The notes below the pieces were generated by a model. The model had not been told where the DNA came from. It did no database searches and saw nothing but the letters and a program-made list of their open reading frames with translations. A stretch of 64,000 bases of DNA from Methylotenera_A sp044228245. Lineage in GTDB: Bacteria; Pseudomonadota; Gammaproteobacteria; Burkholderiales; Methylophilaceae. The translations under genes were made by a program, and so were the position numbers. Position 1 is the stretch's first letter. Each line of letters begins with the position of its first letter. The stretch is from NCBI GenBank assembly GCA_044228245.1, contig JBGAVG010000001.1:248001-312000 (forward strand), in the 5' to 3' direction. Shown here piece after piece: positions 40,113 through 49,154 of the stretch.

Positions 40113-41603
40113 TCAATTACCTTCTTTCGAATCCAAGCCTGCCTGCACCAGTTCAGCCGCTCGCAGTACGGCTTTGGCTTTGTTTTGCGTTTCAATCCAT
40201 TCCGAGAGCGGTACAGAATCGGCCACGATGCCCGCGCCAGCCTGCATATAGAGCATATCATCCTTAATCACACCCGTTCTAATCGCAATCGCCACATCCA
40301 TGTCACCATTAAAGCCCAGATAACCCACTGCCCCGGCATATATGCCGCGCTTGCTCGGTTCCAGCTCATCGATAATCTCCATCGCCCGCACTTTTGGCGC
40401 CCCCGAAACCGTGCCCGCGGGGAAAGTTGCTTTCAGCACGTCGATCGCATCCATGCCAGGCTTGAGTTTGCCTTCTACGTTGCTCACAATATGCATCACG
40501 TGCGAGTAACGCTCTATCATCATATTATCGGTCACTTTTACCGTGCCGATTTGCGCGACACGGCCGACATCATTGCGGCCTAAATCCATGAGTTGCACAT
40601 GCTCGGCACGCTCTTTCGGATCGGCCAAAAGCTCATCCGCCAAAGCCAGATCCTGCTCACGTGTTTTGCCGCGCGGCCGCGTTCCCGCAATCGGGCGCGA
40701 GGTGACCACGCCGTCGTCCAGCCGCACCAGAATCTCCGGTGACGCACCCACCACGTGGTGATCGCCCATATCGTAATAAAACATATAAGGCGAGGGATTC
40801 AGACTTCTGAGTGCGCGATACAGCGACAATGGCGGCGCAGAAAATTCCTGCGTCATGCGCTGAGACAGCACCACCTGCATGATATCGCCATCCAGAATAT
40901 ATTGCTGCGCGCGCTTAACGGCTGCTTTGAAATTATCCTCGCCAAATTCGGAATTGGCTTGCGTTCTTGCTGTGGGCGCGGATTCTGGAATTGCCACGGT
41001 TTTGCGCAATTGCGCGACTAGATCGTTTAAGCGCTTGCGCGCGTTTTCATATGCATCGGTGTCGCTCGGGTTAGCATAAACAATAAAATACAGTTTGCCG
41101 CTTAAGTTATCCACCACTGCAATTTCTTCTGACACCATCAGCAATACATCCGGCGTGCCGATTGCGTCAGGTTTTTGTGTGTTGGCTAAGCGTTTTTCAA
41201 TATAACGGATGGTTTCATAGCCAAAATACCCTGCCAGACCGCCGGTAAACCGCGGCAAACCTTCATAAGGCGGAGTTTTGAAACGCGCTTGAAATTGTTT
41301 TACGAAGTCCAGCGCATTGGTATTTTCGTGCGTTTCTGTCGCTACATTATCCTCAAGCACTTGCACAGCGAAACCATGCGCGACAATGCGCGTTTTGGCA
41401 GGCAGGCCGATAATAGAATAACGTCCAAAACGCTCGCCGCCCTGTACACTTTCCAGCAAATAAGAAAACGGCACATTGGCAAGTTTGAGATAAAGCGATA
41501 ACGGCGTATCCAGATCGGCAAACGTCTCCAACACGAGCGGAATGCGGTTGTAGCCTTGCTTGGCAAGCACGTTAAATTCGGTTTGATTGATTGTGGTAAA
41601 CAT
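40113..41603 (-). CDS. trpE: Anthranilate synthase component I
   Basis: A 496-residue chorismate-using enzyme that, with TrpG, makes anthranilate. The N-terminal feedback motif LLES (Ser52) for tryptophan is intact, and the C-terminal catalytic part has SRPIAGTRPRGKT, ELLADPKERAEHVQLMDLGR and ATFPAGTVSGAPKVRAMEII. AGGAAG lies 8 bp before the ATG. Upstream is a long hairpin (41615-41727). No Trp-rich leader peptide was found, so classical attenuation is unlikely. Confidence 0.96.
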   Translation of the reverse strand: MFTTINQTEFNVLAKQGYNRIPLVLETFADLDTPLSLYLKLANVPFSYLLESVQGGERFGRYSIIGLPAKTRIVAHGFAVQVLEDNVATETHENTNALDFVKQFQARFKTPPYEGLPRFTGGLAGYFGYETIRYIEKRLANTQKPDAIGTPDVLLMVSEEIAVVDNLSGKLYFIVYANPSDTDAYENARKRLNDLVAQLRKTVAIPESAPTARTQANSEFGEDNFKAAVKRAQQYILDGDIMQVVLSQRMTQEFSAPPLSLYRALRSLNPSPYMFYYDMGDHHVVGASPEILVRLDDGVVTSRPIAGTRPRGKTREQDLALADELLADPKERAEHVQLMDLGRNDVGRVAQIGTVKVTDNMMIERYSHVMHIVSNVEGKLKPGMDAIDVLKATFPAGTVSGAPKVRAMEIIDELEPSKRGIYAGAVGYLGFNGDMDVAIAIRTGVIKDDMLYMQAGAGIVADSVPLSEWIETQNKAKAVLRAAELVQAGLDSKEGN

Positions 41604-41614
41604 AATTCTTCCTG

Positions 41615-41727
41615 ATAATTTTCTAAAATTCGCGGTTATTGATCTGTGCTAACCGCCAGTATCGCTCTGCCTCATTTAGGCAGACATTGCTAGCTTCGCC
41701 AAGAGCGACGCCAACCTAGAAAATTAT
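41615..41727. repeat. Long imperfect palindrome before trpE, copy 3 (diverged)
   Basis: Outer arms ATAATTTTCTA (41615-41625) and TAGAAAATTAT (41717-41727) are perfect. Inner arms TCGCTCT (41662-41668) and AGAGCGA (41702-41708) and a small hairpin CTGCCT/AGGCAG (41667-41672/41678-41683) lie inside, plus GCGGTT/AACCGC (41632-41637/41651-41656). The tip keeps only GCAGACA (41680-41686) and CGCCAA of the other two copies, so membership in the same family is tentative. It ends 12 bp before the trpE ATG. Confidence 0.55.
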
Positions 41728-41748
41728 TATTTAGAAAAATCATATTGT

Positions 41749-42441
41749 TTACGTATAAATGAGTGTTGTTAAATCCGTTAAATCTTCAATCGTTGCATCG
41801 ACTTGCGATGTGTCAATCGCCTTGCCTTGATTGTAACCGTAAGGCACTGTCACAATAAAACAACCCGCCGCCTGCGCTGCGCGGATATCGGTAGCAGAAT
41901 CGCCTACCAGCATCGCCTCATACACCGGCACATCGAATTTTGCACAAATGTGCTGTAATTGTATAGGGTCTGGCTTCTTTTTTTGCAACGTATCTCCGGA
42001 AACCACCATTTCAAAGTAATCGGCCAATCCGCATTTCTGCAGCAAAGGCAAAGTAAACTTTTCCGGCTTATTCGTCACACAGGCTAGCCTGAACCCCTTA
42101 TTAAATAAGGCTTGCAAGCCATCAATCACACCAGCATACGGCTTACTCTCCACCACATTATTGGCGTAATGCATAAAAAACAGATGTTCAGCCTGTTCGA
42201 ATAACGCTGCATCGGATTCTGCGTTTTGTTGTTCTGTTAAGCCCGATCTTTCTGTTAAACAGCGCTTAATCAAAGTTTGCGCGCCATCACCTATGTAGCC
42301 TTCGATTTGGCTGTAAGGCAATGCCGGCCGATTCAAATCGGCCAGCATCAAATTTGCCGCAACCGCAATCTCCGGTGCCGTGTGAACCAAGGTGCCGTCA
42401 AGGTCGAACATGACGGCTTTAACGCGAAAACCTGCTCGCAT
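41749..42441 (-). CDS. gph: Phosphoglycolate phosphatase (HAD family)
   Basis: A HAD hydrolase of 230 residues: MFDLDGTLVHTAPE (nucleophile Asp and DxD, about 11-24), VTNKPEKFT (motif II Thr), KKKPDPIQL (motif III Lys) and LVGDSATDIRAAQAAG (motif IV). It removes phosphate from 2-phosphoglycolate. It lies 16 bp after rpe and before trpE, the rpe-gph-trpE order usual in betaproteobacteria. Confidence 0.92.
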   Translation of the reverse strand: MRAGFRVKAVMFDLDGTLVHTAPEIAVAANLMLADLNRPALPYSQIEGYIGDGAQTLIKRCLTERSGLTEQQNAESDAALFEQAEHLFFMHYANNVVESKPYAGVIDGLQALFNKGFRLACVTNKPEKFTLPLLQKCGLADYFEMVVSGDTLQKKKPDPIQLQHICAKFDVPVYEAMLVGDSATDIRAAQAAGCFIVTVPYGYNQGKAIDTSQVDATIEDLTDLTTLIYT

Positions 42442-42457
42442 TGGTTTTTCAAGCTTT

Positions 42458-43165
42458 CTAAACCGTAGCTAAAGCCGCGCGCATTTCTGCCACAATGCTG
42501 TTGTAGCGATTTTTATCCGACTCTTTACCTTGAGTAAAAATGGCATTACCCGCCACGAATGTGTCTGCACCCGCTTTCGCGATTTCTGCAATATTCTGCG
42601 CATTCACTCCGCCATCCACTTCCAGCCAGATTTCGCGGCCAGTCGCCTTAGTATAAGCATCAATTTTGGCACGTGCCAAACGCAACTTATTCAAGGTTTC
42701 CGGAATGAATTTTTGCCCGCCGAAGCCCGGGTTTACAGACATTAACAGTACCATGTCCACTTTATCCATTACATGATCCAGATAATTTAGCGGCGTAGCC
42801 GGGTTAAACACCAAGCCGGATTTACAGCCCAGATCGCGTATCATGGCCAGACTGCGGTCGATATGCTCAGACGCCTCCGGATGGAAAGTGATAATATTCG
42901 CGCCTGCCTTGGCAAAATCAGGAATAATGCGGTCGACTGGTTTTACCATCAGATGCACGTCGATAATGCCGCCCACGCGTTTGGCAGTCTCGCGAATCGC
43001 TTCACAAACCAGTGGGCCAATGGTCAGATTCGGCACATAGTGGTTATCCATCACGTCAAAGTGCACAAGATCTGTACCTGAGGTAATCACATCGTCAATT
43101 TCTTGGCCAAGTTTGGCGAAGTTAGCAGATAAAATACTGGGGGCGATTCTAAAAGTTTTACTCAT
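42458..43165 (-). CDS. rpe: Ribulose-phosphate 3-epimerase
   Basis: A TIM-barrel metalloenzyme of 235 residues interconverting ribulose- and xylulose-5-phosphate. Signatures are RIAPSILSANFAKLGQE (about 6-22), VHFDVMDNHYVPNLTIGP (metal His and catalytic Asp), IDVHLMV, MSVNPGFGGQKF and VDGGVNAQN. The ATG at 43165 has AGGATC ahead and is preferred over one at 43180. The -10 candidate TAAAAT (43207-43202) is followed by AACGC. In ribulose-monophosphate methylotrophs this enzyme is central to formaldehyde-carbon recycling, but it is universal and not diagnostic. Confidence 0.96.
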   Translation of the reverse strand: MSKTFRIAPSILSANFAKLGQEIDDVITSGTDLVHFDVMDNHYVPNLTIGPLVCEAIRETAKRVGGIIDVHLMVKPVDRIIPDFAKAGANIITFHPEASEHIDRSLAMIRDLGCKSGLVFNPATPLNYLDHVMDKVDMVLLMSVNPGFGGQKFIPETLNKLRLARAKIDAYTKATGREIWLEVDGGVNAQNIAEIAKAGADTFVAGNAIFTQGKESDKNRYNSIVAEMRAALATV

Positions 43166-43364
43166 GGCTGATCCTGTCATCTAGTTAATGGATAAAGCGT
43201 TATTTTAACGCTATTTCTTGCTTAAGATAAGCCGATAAGCCAAAATACGCGATGTAATTTCATCAACTCATTGCTGCCGACTATCTCGAAGATTTCTTTA
43301 CTCAATGCCTGATTTAATAGCATTAACATTTAAAACTTTATTCATGAGTTGATAAAATACGCTT

Positions 43365-44609
43365 ATGCAACTTTATACGATTGGTGTAAATCATAACACC
43401 GCGCCTATTTCCATCCGCGAGCACGTGGCGTTTAATAACGAAATTATCCGCCATGCACTCAACGACTTAACTGAAAAAAACGCAACCGAAGCGGCGATTT
43501 TGTCCACCTGCAACCGCACGGAGATCTACGTGCAATCGAATGCGCCTGAGCCTATCGTCAATTGGCTCGCGCAGTATCATCACCTCGATTTAAACAATGT
43601 TCAACCTTATACATATACACTAAGCAACCAGGATGCGGTGAAACACGCTTTCCGCGTGGCTTCCGGCCTCGATAGCATGGTGCTGGGCGAGCCGCAGATT
43701 CTGGGACAATTCAAGCAATCGGTCAAAATCGCGCAGGATGCAGGCACACTGGGCACCTTGCTGCATAAGCTGTTCCAGCGCACATTCGAAGTCGCCAAAG
43801 AAGTGCGCACCAATACAGACATTGGCAGCAGCTCCATTTCGATGGCCGCCGCGGCCGTCAAGCTGGCGCAGCGCATTTTTGGCAACATTAGCGACCAAAA
43901 CGTGCTGTTTATCGGCGCCGGCGAGATGATCGAGCTTTGTGCAGACCATTTTGCAGCGCAGAAACCAAAATCCATGACGGTGGCCAACCGTACCATCGAG
44001 CGCGGCTCTGATTTAGCCGAAAAAATCGGCGGAAAAGCCATTTTACTGCATGATTTACCTGACCATCTGGCCGACTTTGATATCGTCATCACCAGCACCG
44101 CCAGCCAGTTGCCGATTGTCGGCTTGGGCATGGTAGAGCGCGCGGTTAAAGCGCGCCGCCATCGCCCCATGTTTATGGTCGATCTGGCTGTGCCGCGTGA
44201 CATCGAACCTGAAGTCGCTGAATTGGACGACGTGTTTCTATACACCGTAGACGACTTGGCACAGGTAGTGAATGACGGCATGGTGAACCGCCAGGAGGCC
44301 GCAATGAGCGCCGAAAAGATAGTGGAGGCGCGCGTTGAAAGCTTTATGCACTGGTTTAAAAAGCGCGATTCGGTGCCCACCATCAAAGCTTTGCGCGGCC
44401 AGGCGGAAGAAATGCGCAAAACCGAGCTTGAAAAAGCGCTCAAACTCATTCAAAAAGGCGAAAGCCCGGAAAAGGCGCTAGAAACCTTAAGCAACGCACT
44501 GACCAACAAATTCCTGCATGCCCCCAGTCATGCGCTGCACCAGTCGCATGGTGACGAACACGTGAAACTGGAAGCACTGTTACGCAATCTCTATCAAATC
44601 AAAAATTAA
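43365..44609 (+). CDS. hemA: Glutamyl-tRNA reductase
   Basis: The NADPH-dependent first enzyme of C5 tetrapyrrole synthesis, 414 residues. The catalytic Cys is in STCNRTEIYV (about 48-57), followed by RVASGLDSMVLGEPQILGQF, the nucleotide-binding GAGEMIEL and a C-terminal dimerisation helix region. It reduces glutamyl-tRNA to glutamate semialdehyde. It starts the hemA-prfA-prmC run. A TAAAAT hexamer (43353-43358) ends only 6 bp before the ATG and no Shine-Dalgarno is visible, so a leaderless mRNA is possible. Confidence 0.97.
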   Translation: MQLYTIGVNHNTAPISIREHVAFNNEIIRHALNDLTEKNATEAAILSTCNRTEIYVQSNAPEPIVNWLAQYHHLDLNNVQPYTYTLSNQDAVKHAFRVASGLDSMVLGEPQILGQFKQSVKIAQDAGTLGTLLHKLFQRTFEVAKEVRTNTDIGSSSISMAAAAVKLAQRIFGNISDQNVLFIGAGEMIELCADHFAAQKPKSMTVANRTIERGSDLAEKIGGKAILLHDLPDHLADFDIVITSTASQLPIVGLGMVERAVKARRHRPMFMVDLAVPRDIEPEVAELDDVFLYTVDDLAQVVNDGMVNRQEAAMSAEKIVEARVESFMHWFKKRDSVPTIKALRGQAEEMRKTELEKALKLIQKGESPEKALETLSNALTNKFLHAPSHALHQSHGDEHVKLEALLRNLYQIKN

Positions 44610-44626
44610 TTTAACAAAGCCAGCCA

Positions 44627-45709
44627 ATGAAACCCAGCATGATTAGAAAGCTCGCCACGTTGAGCGAGCGTTTAGAAGAACTGAACCGCCTGATGAGCTC
44701 TGAGGGCGTGACCGATAATATGGATAATTATCGCAAACTTACCCAAGAGCATGCTGAAATCACGCCGATCGTTGAGCAATATCATGTATTTGAGCAAACC
44801 GAAGCCGACATGGCAGAAGCGCAAAAGATGTTGAGCGACCCGGACATGAAAGAATTTGCGCAAGAAGAAATCGAAGCGGGCAAGGCCAAGCTGGAGGCGG
44901 TTGAGCTTGAGCTACAAAAACTGTTGCTGCCTAAAGACCCGAATGATGAGAAGAATATCTTTTTAGAGATCCGTGCAGGTACAGGCGGCGACGAATCCGG
45001 CCTGTTCGCGGGCGATTTGTTCCGCATGTATTCGCGCTACGCTGAGCGCCAGGGCTGGAAAGTGGAAGTGATGTCCGCCAACGAAGGCGAAATGGGCGGC
45101 TATAAGGAAATCATCGCCAAAATTATCGGTTATGGCGCGTATTCCAAGCTGAAATTTGAGAGCGGCGGTCACCGCGTACAGCGCGTGCCGGACACCGAGA
45201 CACAAGGCCGCATCCATACCAGTGCGTGCACTGTGGCGGTGCTGCCGGAAGCAGATGAGATTAACGATGTGGTGATCAATCCCGCCGATATTCGCATCGA
45301 TACGTTTCGTGCCAGTGGCGCTGGTGGCCAGCACATCAACAAAACCGATTCTGCCGTGCGTATTACGCACAACCCCACCGGCATAGTGGTGGAATGCCAG
45401 GAGGGCCGCAGCCAGCATGCCAACAAGGCGCAAGCCATGGCCGTGCTGGCAGCACGCATCAAAGCCGCACAGGTAGATGAACAGCAATCTAAAATCGCCA
45501 GTGAGCGCAAAAGCCTGATCGGCAGCGGCGACCGCAGCGAGCGCATCCGCACCTACAACTACCCGCAAGGCCGCATCACCGATCATCGCATCAACCTCAC
45601 GCTATATAAAATCGATGCGATTACCGAAGGCGATATGGATGAACTTATCAATGCGCTATCGGCTGAACATCAGGCAGATTTGCTGGCCAGCCTAGGTGAA
45701 GACAACTAA
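44627..45709 (+). CDS. prfA: Peptide chain release factor 1
   Basis: RF1 of 360 residues, reading UAA and UAG. The catalytic GGQ is in RASGAGGQHINKTDSAVR (about 230-247) and the codon-recognition tripeptide region lies near RVQRVPDTETQGRIHTSACT (about 185-204, listed in part). No RF2-type frameshift is present. It lies 17 bp after hemA and 9 bp before prmC, whose product methylates the GGQ glutamine. Confidence 0.97.
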   Translation: MKPSMIRKLATLSERLEELNRLMSSEGVTDNMDNYRKLTQEHAEITPIVEQYHVFEQTEADMAEAQKMLSDPDMKEFAQEEIEAGKAKLEAVELELQKLLLPKDPNDEKNIFLEIRAGTGGDESGLFAGDLFRMYSRYAERQGWKVEVMSANEGEMGGYKEIIAKIIGYGAYSKLKFESGGHRVQRVPDTETQGRIHTSACTVAVLPEADEINDVVINPADIRIDTFRASGAGGQHINKTDSAVRITHNPTGIVVECQEGRSQHANKAQAMAVLAARIKAAQVDEQQSKIASERKSLIGSGDRSERIRTYNYPQGRITDHRINLTLYKIDAITEGDMDELINALSAEHQADLLASLGEDN

Positions 45710-45718
45710 ATTTGTGGA

Positions 45719-46570
45719 ATGCTAAACATGAACATTCATGCAGTCCTGCATGAAGCCCAAACTGCACTTGCCGGGTTTCTTAATCCCAGCGAGGCGAAAC
45801 ATGAGGCACAATATCTTTTACAGCACATACTGAAAGTTAATCGCGCCTGGCTAATTTCACACGAAAATGATGCCCTGCAGCCCAATATCCATGCGGTCTT
45901 TGAGGCATTGCTACAAAGGCGTTTAAATGGCGAGCCGATCGCCTATATTTTTGGTTACCGTGAATTTTATGGACTTAAACTCAAAGTTACCCCCGACACG
46001 CTGATTCCACGGCCCGACACGGAAACCTTGGTAGAAACTGCATTAGCGAAAATTCCGCAAAATACAACTCGCAAGATACTGGACCTCGGCACCGGTACCG
46101 GCGCTATTGCGCTGGCAATTGCCAAACACCGCCCACAAGCACAAGTAACAGCCACAGATGCCTCGCAGGCCGCATTAAATATAGCACTTGAGAATGCGCG
46201 AAACTTAAACATGACGAATATCAACTTTATTTTAAGCGATTGGTTTAGCGCTTTAGAAGGCGAAAAGCATGATGTCATTGTCAGCAATCCGCCGTATATT
46301 GAGCAGGATGACGTGCACCTGCAACAAGGCGATTTGCGCTTTGAGCCAATCTGCGCCTTGGCTTCAGGTAAAGATGGTTTAGATGCTATCCGCCAAATTG
46401 TAAAAACCGCGCCGCAACACCTTAACCCGCATGGCTGGCTGCTACTGGAGCATGGCTACAATCAGGCAAGCGAAGTAAGAAAGCTGCTTACCCAACGTGG
46501 GTTCACAACCGTTAGCTCGATGAAGGATTTCGGCGGCAACGAGCGTGTTACCCAGGGCTGCTTGATATAA
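45719..46570 (+). CDS. prmC: Release factor glutamine methyltransferase
   Basis: A SAM-dependent N5-glutamine methyltransferase of 283 residues that modifies the GGQ Gln of RF1 and RF2. It has an N-terminal helical domain (1-85), the SAM motif LDLGTGTGAIALAIA (about 121-135) and the active-site NPPY (VSNPPYIEQDDV, about 190). Either the first Met or the fourth residue (MNIHAVL) could be the start. It is cotranscribed with prfA. Confidence 0.95.
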   Translation: MLNMNIHAVLHEAQTALAGFLNPSEAKHEAQYLLQHILKVNRAWLISHENDALQPNIHAVFEALLQRRLNGEPIAYIFGYREFYGLKLKVTPDTLIPRPDTETLVETALAKIPQNTTRKILDLGTGTGAIALAIAKHRPQAQVTATDASQAALNIALENARNLNMTNINFILSDWFSALEGEKHDVIVSNPPYIEQDDVHLQQGDLRFEPICALASGKDGLDAIRQIVKTAPQHLNPHGWLLLEHGYNQASEVRKLLTQRGFTTVSSMKDFGGNERVTQGCLI

Positions 46571-46641
46571 ATTTTGCCAGAATTATTGATAAAATAAAGC
46601 ATGTGCTGTCTAACGACTGTACTTAGGTGGCGAGGTGTGCA

Positions 46642-47418
46642 ATGAAAAACTTTACATCAATAAAAGGCGTGCTGTTCGATTTGGATGGCGTGCTTTATGT
46701 AGGCAACTCCCCCGTGGCTGGCGCGATTGAGGCAGTCAATAAAATTCACAACAGTGCGCTTATATGCCGGTTTATCACCAATACCAGCACGCTTTCCCTG
46801 CAATCGCTGCAAAAGAAAATCAACGCGCTTGGCTTTGATATTCCGCAGGAAGAAATCATCAGCGCACCTCAGGCAGCGCTCAATTTTCTTAAAACGCAGA
46901 CTGATCCGATATGCCGTTTTCTGCTGGCAGATGACGTTAAAAAAGATTTTGCAGCCTTTAAGCAATCAGACACCGAGGCAGAATATATTGTCGTTGGTGA
47001 TATTGGCAATGCCTGGACTTACCAGATGTTAAACGAAGTGTTTGCCTGCCTGATGCGCGGCGCGAAACTCATCGCCATTCATAAAAATCGTTTCTGGCAG
47101 ACTGAGCATGGCTTGCAGATGGACATTGGCGCCTTTATTCATGGGCTTGAGTATGCCAGCAACAGCCAGGCCATGATGATTGGCAAACCTTCTGCTGATT
47201 TTTTCAACATTGCACTGGCAGACATGCAGTTAAGCGCTGGACAAGCGTTGATGGTAGGGGATGATATCGATTCCGATATTGGCGGCGCACAGCAGGCAGG
47301 TATCAAGAGCGCGCTAGTGCGTACAGGCAAATATCGCCAGGCCTACGCTGAAGCTTCCGCTATCAAGCCGGACCTGTTGCTGGACTCTGTTGCGGATTTG
47401 CCAAATATCCTGCTTTAA
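46642..47418 (+). CDS. HAD-IIA family phosphatase
   Basis: A 258-residue HAD hydrolase with a C2-type cap: GVLFDLDGVLYVGNSPV (DxD nucleophile), FITNTSTLS (motif II), IGKPSADFF (motif III Lys) and MVGDDIDSDIGGAQQAG (motif IV). This is the NagD/LHPP-like subgroup; substrates range over small phosphoesters and phospholysine, and cannot be narrowed. The ATG at 46642 is chosen over a GTG at 46627, since GAGG (46632-46635) precedes it. It follows prmC by about 70 bp where grxD is found in some relatives. Confidence 0.85.
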   Translation: MKNFTSIKGVLFDLDGVLYVGNSPVAGAIEAVNKIHNSALICRFITNTSTLSLQSLQKKINALGFDIPQEEIISAPQAALNFLKTQTDPICRFLLADDVKKDFAAFKQSDTEAEYIVVGDIGNAWTYQMLNEVFACLMRGAKLIAIHKNRFWQTEHGLQMDIGAFIHGLEYASNSQAMMIGKPSADFFNIALADMQLSAGQALMVGDDIDSDIGGAQQAGIKSALVRTGKYRQAYAEASAIKPDLLLDSVADLPNILL

Positions 47419-47443
47419 CAGTTCACCCCGCTTCAAGCTTTTT

Positions 47444-48007
47444 TTAGCTCGCTTTGTATTCATCCCGCAAGTATGCATTTTTTAGCTTCACGTAGCCCTC
47501 AGCCGAATCCATAAAGAATGCGACTTCCTGCTCCGTTAAAGCACGTATTTTCTTGACCGGGCTGCCCATGTAAAGATAACCGCTTTCCAGCACTTTTCCT
47601 GCTGGCACCAGGCTGCCCGCCGCCACCAGCACATGTTTTTGCACAACGGTTTTATCCATCACGATGCTGCCCATACCAATTAAGCATTCATCTTCAATAG
47701 TGCAGCCATGCAGAATCACGCTGTGGCCGATGGTAACATTGTTGCCTATCACCAACGGCGCCCCTACTGGGTCCTGGGTAGACTTGTGATTCACGTGCAA
47801 TACAGCACAATCCTGAATGTTGCTGCCCGTGCCGATGCGGATAAAGTTAATATCGCCGCGGATCACTGCACCCGGCCACACGGAAACATTCTCTCCCAGC
47901 GCAACCTCGCCGATCACGGTTGCGGCTTGATGCACATAAACCCCTGCCGCCAGTTGCGGCGTATGACCTTGAAGGCTTTGTATATTGTGAGCGTTAGTTT
48001 GTGCCAT
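47444..48007 (-). CDS. Gamma-carbonic anhydrase family protein
   Basis: A left-handed beta-helix protein of 187 residues with hexapeptide repeats (VIGEVALGENVSVWPGAVI). Zinc ligands are His in LHVNHKS and two His in TIGHSVILHGC. YrdA/PaaY-type members are trimeric; some have carbonic anhydrase activity, others acetyl- or thioesterase-like roles. The ATG at 48007 is 22 bp from metX in the opposite direction; the frame continues upstream over metX but a conserved start is there. It converges with the HAD gene. Confidence 0.88.
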   Translation of the reverse strand: MAQTNAHNIQSLQGHTPQLAAGVYVHQAATVIGEVALGENVSVWPGAVIRGDINFIRIGTGSNIQDCAVLHVNHKSTQDPVGAPLVIGNNVTIGHSVILHGCTIEDECLIGMGSIVMDKTVVQKHVLVAAGSLVPAGKVLESGYLYMGSPVKKIRALTEQEVAFFMDSAEGYVKLKNAYLRDEYKAS

Positions 48008-48028
48008 AACACATAGTATAATCACGAA

Positions 48029-49153
48029 ATGGCTGAAAATAACTCTATTGGCATCGTCGCCCCGCAAACTGCCCATTTTAGCGAACCGTTCACGCTAAAA
48101 AGCGGAGAAGTATTGCCGCAATTTGATTTGGTGTATGAAACCTATGGCACGCTCAATGCCGCAAAAAGCAACGCCGTGCTCATCTGCCATGCGCTTTCTG
48201 GCAACCACCATGTCGCTGGAAAGCACGCTGAAAGCGACAAGTACGCTGGCTGGTGGGATAACCTGGTTGGGCCTGGAAAACCGCTGGACACCCACAAATT
48301 TTTTGTGATCGGCGTCAACAATCTGGGTGGCTGCCACGGCTCCAGCGGGCCCAGCAGCATCAACCCTGACAGTAAAAAGCCTTATGGCGCCAGCTTTCCC
48401 ATCGTGACAGTAGAAGATTGGGTCAATTCGCAAGCGCGTTTGTTAGACCAGTTGGGCATTCAGCAATTGGCCACTATCATCGGCGGCAGTCTGGGCGGCA
48501 TGCAGGCTTTGCAGTGGACGATCGCTTACCCGGAAAGAATAAAGCACGCGCTGGTCATCGCCTCTGCACCCAACCTGACCGCACAGAATATGGCGTTTAA
48601 CGAGGTGGCACGCCAGGCGATTATTACCGATCCAGAGTTTTTCGATGGCGATTACTACGCACACAACACCGTGCCGCGCAGAGGCTTGCGTATCGCGCGC
48701 ATGCTTGGGCATATCACCTATTTGAGTGACGACGCGATGGGCGAAAAATTCGGCCGCAAACTCAAAGACACCATCAAATATAGCTTTGATGTGGAATTTG
48801 AGATGGAATCATACCTGCGCTATCAAGGCGATAAATTCGCCGGCGAGTTCGATGCCAACACTTATCTGCGCATGACACGCGCACTGGATTACTATGATCC
48901 CGCACTTGAATATGGCGGTGATTTGAGCAAAGCCCTGAGCAAGGTGAAAGCCAAGTTCCTGGTCGTTTCGTTCACCAGCGACTGGCGCTTTTCACCTGAC
49001 CGCTCGCGCGAGATTGTGAAAGCCTTGCTGGATAATGAACTGACCGTCAGCTATGCCGAAGTCACTGCGCTGCACGGCCACGATGCGTTTTTGATGCCGG
49101 ATGCGCATTATCACAGCATTTTGCGCAATTATTTACAAAAAATCGAGACTTAG
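48029..49153 (+). CDS. metX: Homoserine O-acyltransferase MetX
   Basis: An alpha/beta hydrolase of 374 residues that activates homoserine for methionine synthesis. The oxyanion region is NAVLICHALSGNHHVAG, the nucleophile Ser sits in GGSLGGMQALQW (about 147-158), and Asp (TSDWRFSPDRS) and His (ALHGHDAF) finish the triad. The acyl donor (acetyl- or succinyl-CoA) cannot be read from the family alone; betaproteobacterial enzymes paired with MetW are often succinyl-specific. TATAAT (48017-48022) ends 6 bp before the ATG and there is no Shine-Dalgarno, suggesting a leaderless mRNA. Confidence 0.95.
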   Translation: MAENNSIGIVAPQTAHFSEPFTLKSGEVLPQFDLVYETYGTLNAAKSNAVLICHALSGNHHVAGKHAESDKYAGWWDNLVGPGKPLDTHKFFVIGVNNLGGCHGSSGPSSINPDSKKPYGASFPIVTVEDWVNSQARLLDQLGIQQLATIIGGSLGGMQALQWTIAYPERIKHALVIASAPNLTAQNMAFNEVARQAIITDPEFFDGDYYAHNTVPRRGLRIARMLGHITYLSDDAMGEKFGRKLKDTIKYSFDVEFEMESYLRYQGDKFAGEFDANTYLRMTRALDYYDPALEYGGDLSKALSKVKAKFLVVSFTSDWRFSPDRSREIVKALLDNELTVSYAEVTALHGHDAFLMPDAHYHSILRNYLQKIET

Positions 49154-49154
49154 C

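Noticed and set aside
40112..40261. A longer trpG with 50 extra residues
   Set aside because: The extension lies inside the end of trpE in another frame; the family start MLLMIDNYDSF with GAAGG ahead is at 40111.
41604..41748. A tryptophan leader peptide before trpE
   Set aside because: One minus-strand frame is open for about 30 codons (with a WR and no Trp run), but it has no start codon or ribosome-binding site, and no tandem Trp codons followed by a terminator are seen.
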